Of a stretch of 6,499 nucleotides of DNA, positions 5,724-6,499 are shown piece by piece (the first letter of the stretch is position 1; each line of letters starts with the position of its first letter). The notes beneath the pieces are model-generated. The model was not told where the DNA came from and ran no database searches. It saw nothing but the letters and a program-made list of their open reading frames with translations. The position numbers and the translations under genes were made by a program. The DNA is taken from the NCBI GenBank assembly GCA_013813675.1, contig JACCRH010000150.1, positions 1 to 6,499 on the forward strand. Reading direction: 5' to 3'. The stretch comes from Gemmatimonadales bacterium. Lineage in GTDB: Bacteria; Gemmatimonadota; Gemmatimonadetes; Gemmatimonadales; GWC2-71-9.

Positions 5724-6499
5724 ATGCCTGAACCAGCACCGAGCCTCTCAAGGCCGATCATTCCCCCCTCCGAGGGGCACCACTTCCGCGTCGAGCGCTT
5801 CGCTCCCGCGTTAGGGTCCTCCTTTCTCACCGCGCACGGCGACAGCATGTTCCAGCTTGTGTTCGTCGAGGACGGGCGAGGAACCTGCCGGATCGGCGCC
5901 GAGACTCTAGCGGCAGGCCCGGGAGATCTGTTTCTTATCGCGCCGGGACAGTGGCACGATCCAGCCGGACTCGGCGGCACTACCAACTGGGTGATCATCT
6001 TCGGCCTCGATGGGCTGGGGCTCGGTTCTCGCCTCGGCGTCGCCGCTTCCCTCATTGCCGACGGCCTGTTCCTCACCGCCTTCCTCGGACCTAAGCGATG
6101 GGCCTGGGGAAACCGCTGCGCGGTGCCGCTGGACGATCGCCTGGGCTGGCTGGCTCGTCTCACCAGCTTGAAGGGTGAGCTCCGCAGCCAGGCGGTGGGC
6201 TCCTCGATGGCGGCCTATGCCCTGTTGGAACTCTTGCTCATCGACGTGGTGCGGGCGCTCGGTCCTCCGATGGCCGTCTCGCCCCAGAGCAGTTCGGTTC
6301 TCGTGAACGTGTTCCGGTTCATCGACCGGCGTTTCCGGTTTCCCATCGGGCTCGCAGATGTCGCCCGAGCGGTCGCACGCTCCCCCTCCTATCTCACCGA
6401 CCTCGTCCGCCGGCAGACCGGACGCACCGTCCTCCAGTGGATCATCGAACGCCGGATGGCCGAAGCCCGTCGGTTGTTGCTCGAGTCCGATGCTCGAGT
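5724..6499 (+). CDS. AraC-family transcriptional regulator, 3' end cut by window edge
   Basis: 258 residues are visible and the frame is still open at the right edge. Residues 21-95 look like an AraC-type cupin sensor domain (MFQLVFVEDGRGTCRIG, then LAAGPGDLFLIAPGQWHDP, where GDLFLIAPGQWH is the typical metal-free cupin turn). A helical linker follows at about 155-200. The DNA-binding domain begins near 195 (NVFRFIDRRFRFPIGLADVA), and its first helix-turn-helix is complete (SPSYLTDLVRRQTGRTVLQW, then IERRMAEARRLLLESDA). The second helix-turn-helix lies beyond the window. Only about 40 residues should be missing. The ATG at 5724 has GGAGG at 5716-5720 only three bases before it, a tight but usable spacing, and it precedes the cupin domain as expected. 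AraC proteins of this form usually bind a small molecule such as a sugar and activate nearby genes, so the target may lie to the right. The specific ligand cannot be inferred. Confidence 0.9.
   Translation, partial: MPEPAPSLSRPIIPPSEGHHFRVERFAPALGSSFLTAHGDSMFQLVFVEDGRGTCRIGAETLAAGPGDLFLIAPGQWHDPAGLGGTTNWVIIFGLDGLGLGSRLGVAASLIADGLFLTAFLGPKRWAWGNRCAVPLDDRLGWLARLTSLKGELRSQAVGSSMAAYALLELLLIDVVRALGPPMAVSPQSSSVLVNVFRFIDRRFRFPIGLADVARAVARSPSYLTDLVRRQTGRTVLQWIIERRMAEARRLLLESDAR

Noticed and set aside
5540..5731. Possible small plus-strand protein starting at the ATG at 5540 and overlapping the AraC start
   Set aside because: It has no convincing ribosome site, an Arg-rich composition of shadow type, and lies over the repeated regulatory elements.

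Overview
This is a GC-rich window from what is most likely a Gram-negative bacterium. It holds a fragment of an outer-membrane porin, and its molybdate-binding protein has a cleavable signal peptide and no lipobox. Gene packing is tight and third codon positions are mostly G or C. The phylum cannot be read with confidence; a soil-type lineage such as Gemmatimonadota is only a guess.

Layout. At the left edge (about 1-299, minus strand) lies a porin reading frame of the phosphate-selective porin O/P type. It runs off the window and has no room for its N-terminal part, so it looks 5'-truncated. From 342 to 3512 runs a complete molybdate-uptake operon on the plus strand. It begins with a promoter carrying an inverted repeat around its -10 element, followed by a small regulator joining an excisionase/MerR-type helix-turn-helix to a Mop/TOBE molybdate-binding domain, then modA, modB and modC. 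The genes overlap or nearly touch. The start of modB is unclear, because no ATG, GTG or TTG lies in frame close to the end of modA until a GTG inside the first membrane segment.

From 3580 to 5451, on the minus strand and convergent with modC, lie two tandem paralogous GntR-type regulators of 305 and 307 residues. They share an unusual effector domain that I cannot match to a known ligand, and a 30-base gap with a GC hairpin separates them. A 272-base divergent control region (5452-5723) carries repeated CACCAG half-sites. It leads to an AraC-family regulator on the plus strand that the right edge of the window cuts off.

How they work together. The periplasmic ModA, the membrane permease ModB and the ATPase ModC form one ABC importer for molybdate or tungstate. 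The HTH-Mop protein is probably the oxyanion sensor that controls its own operon. The GntR pair and the AraC protein form a separate regulatory cluster whose targets are not in view. I found no RNA genes, mobile elements or CRISPR arrays, and no clearly new multi-gene system. The least explained element is the GntR pair.
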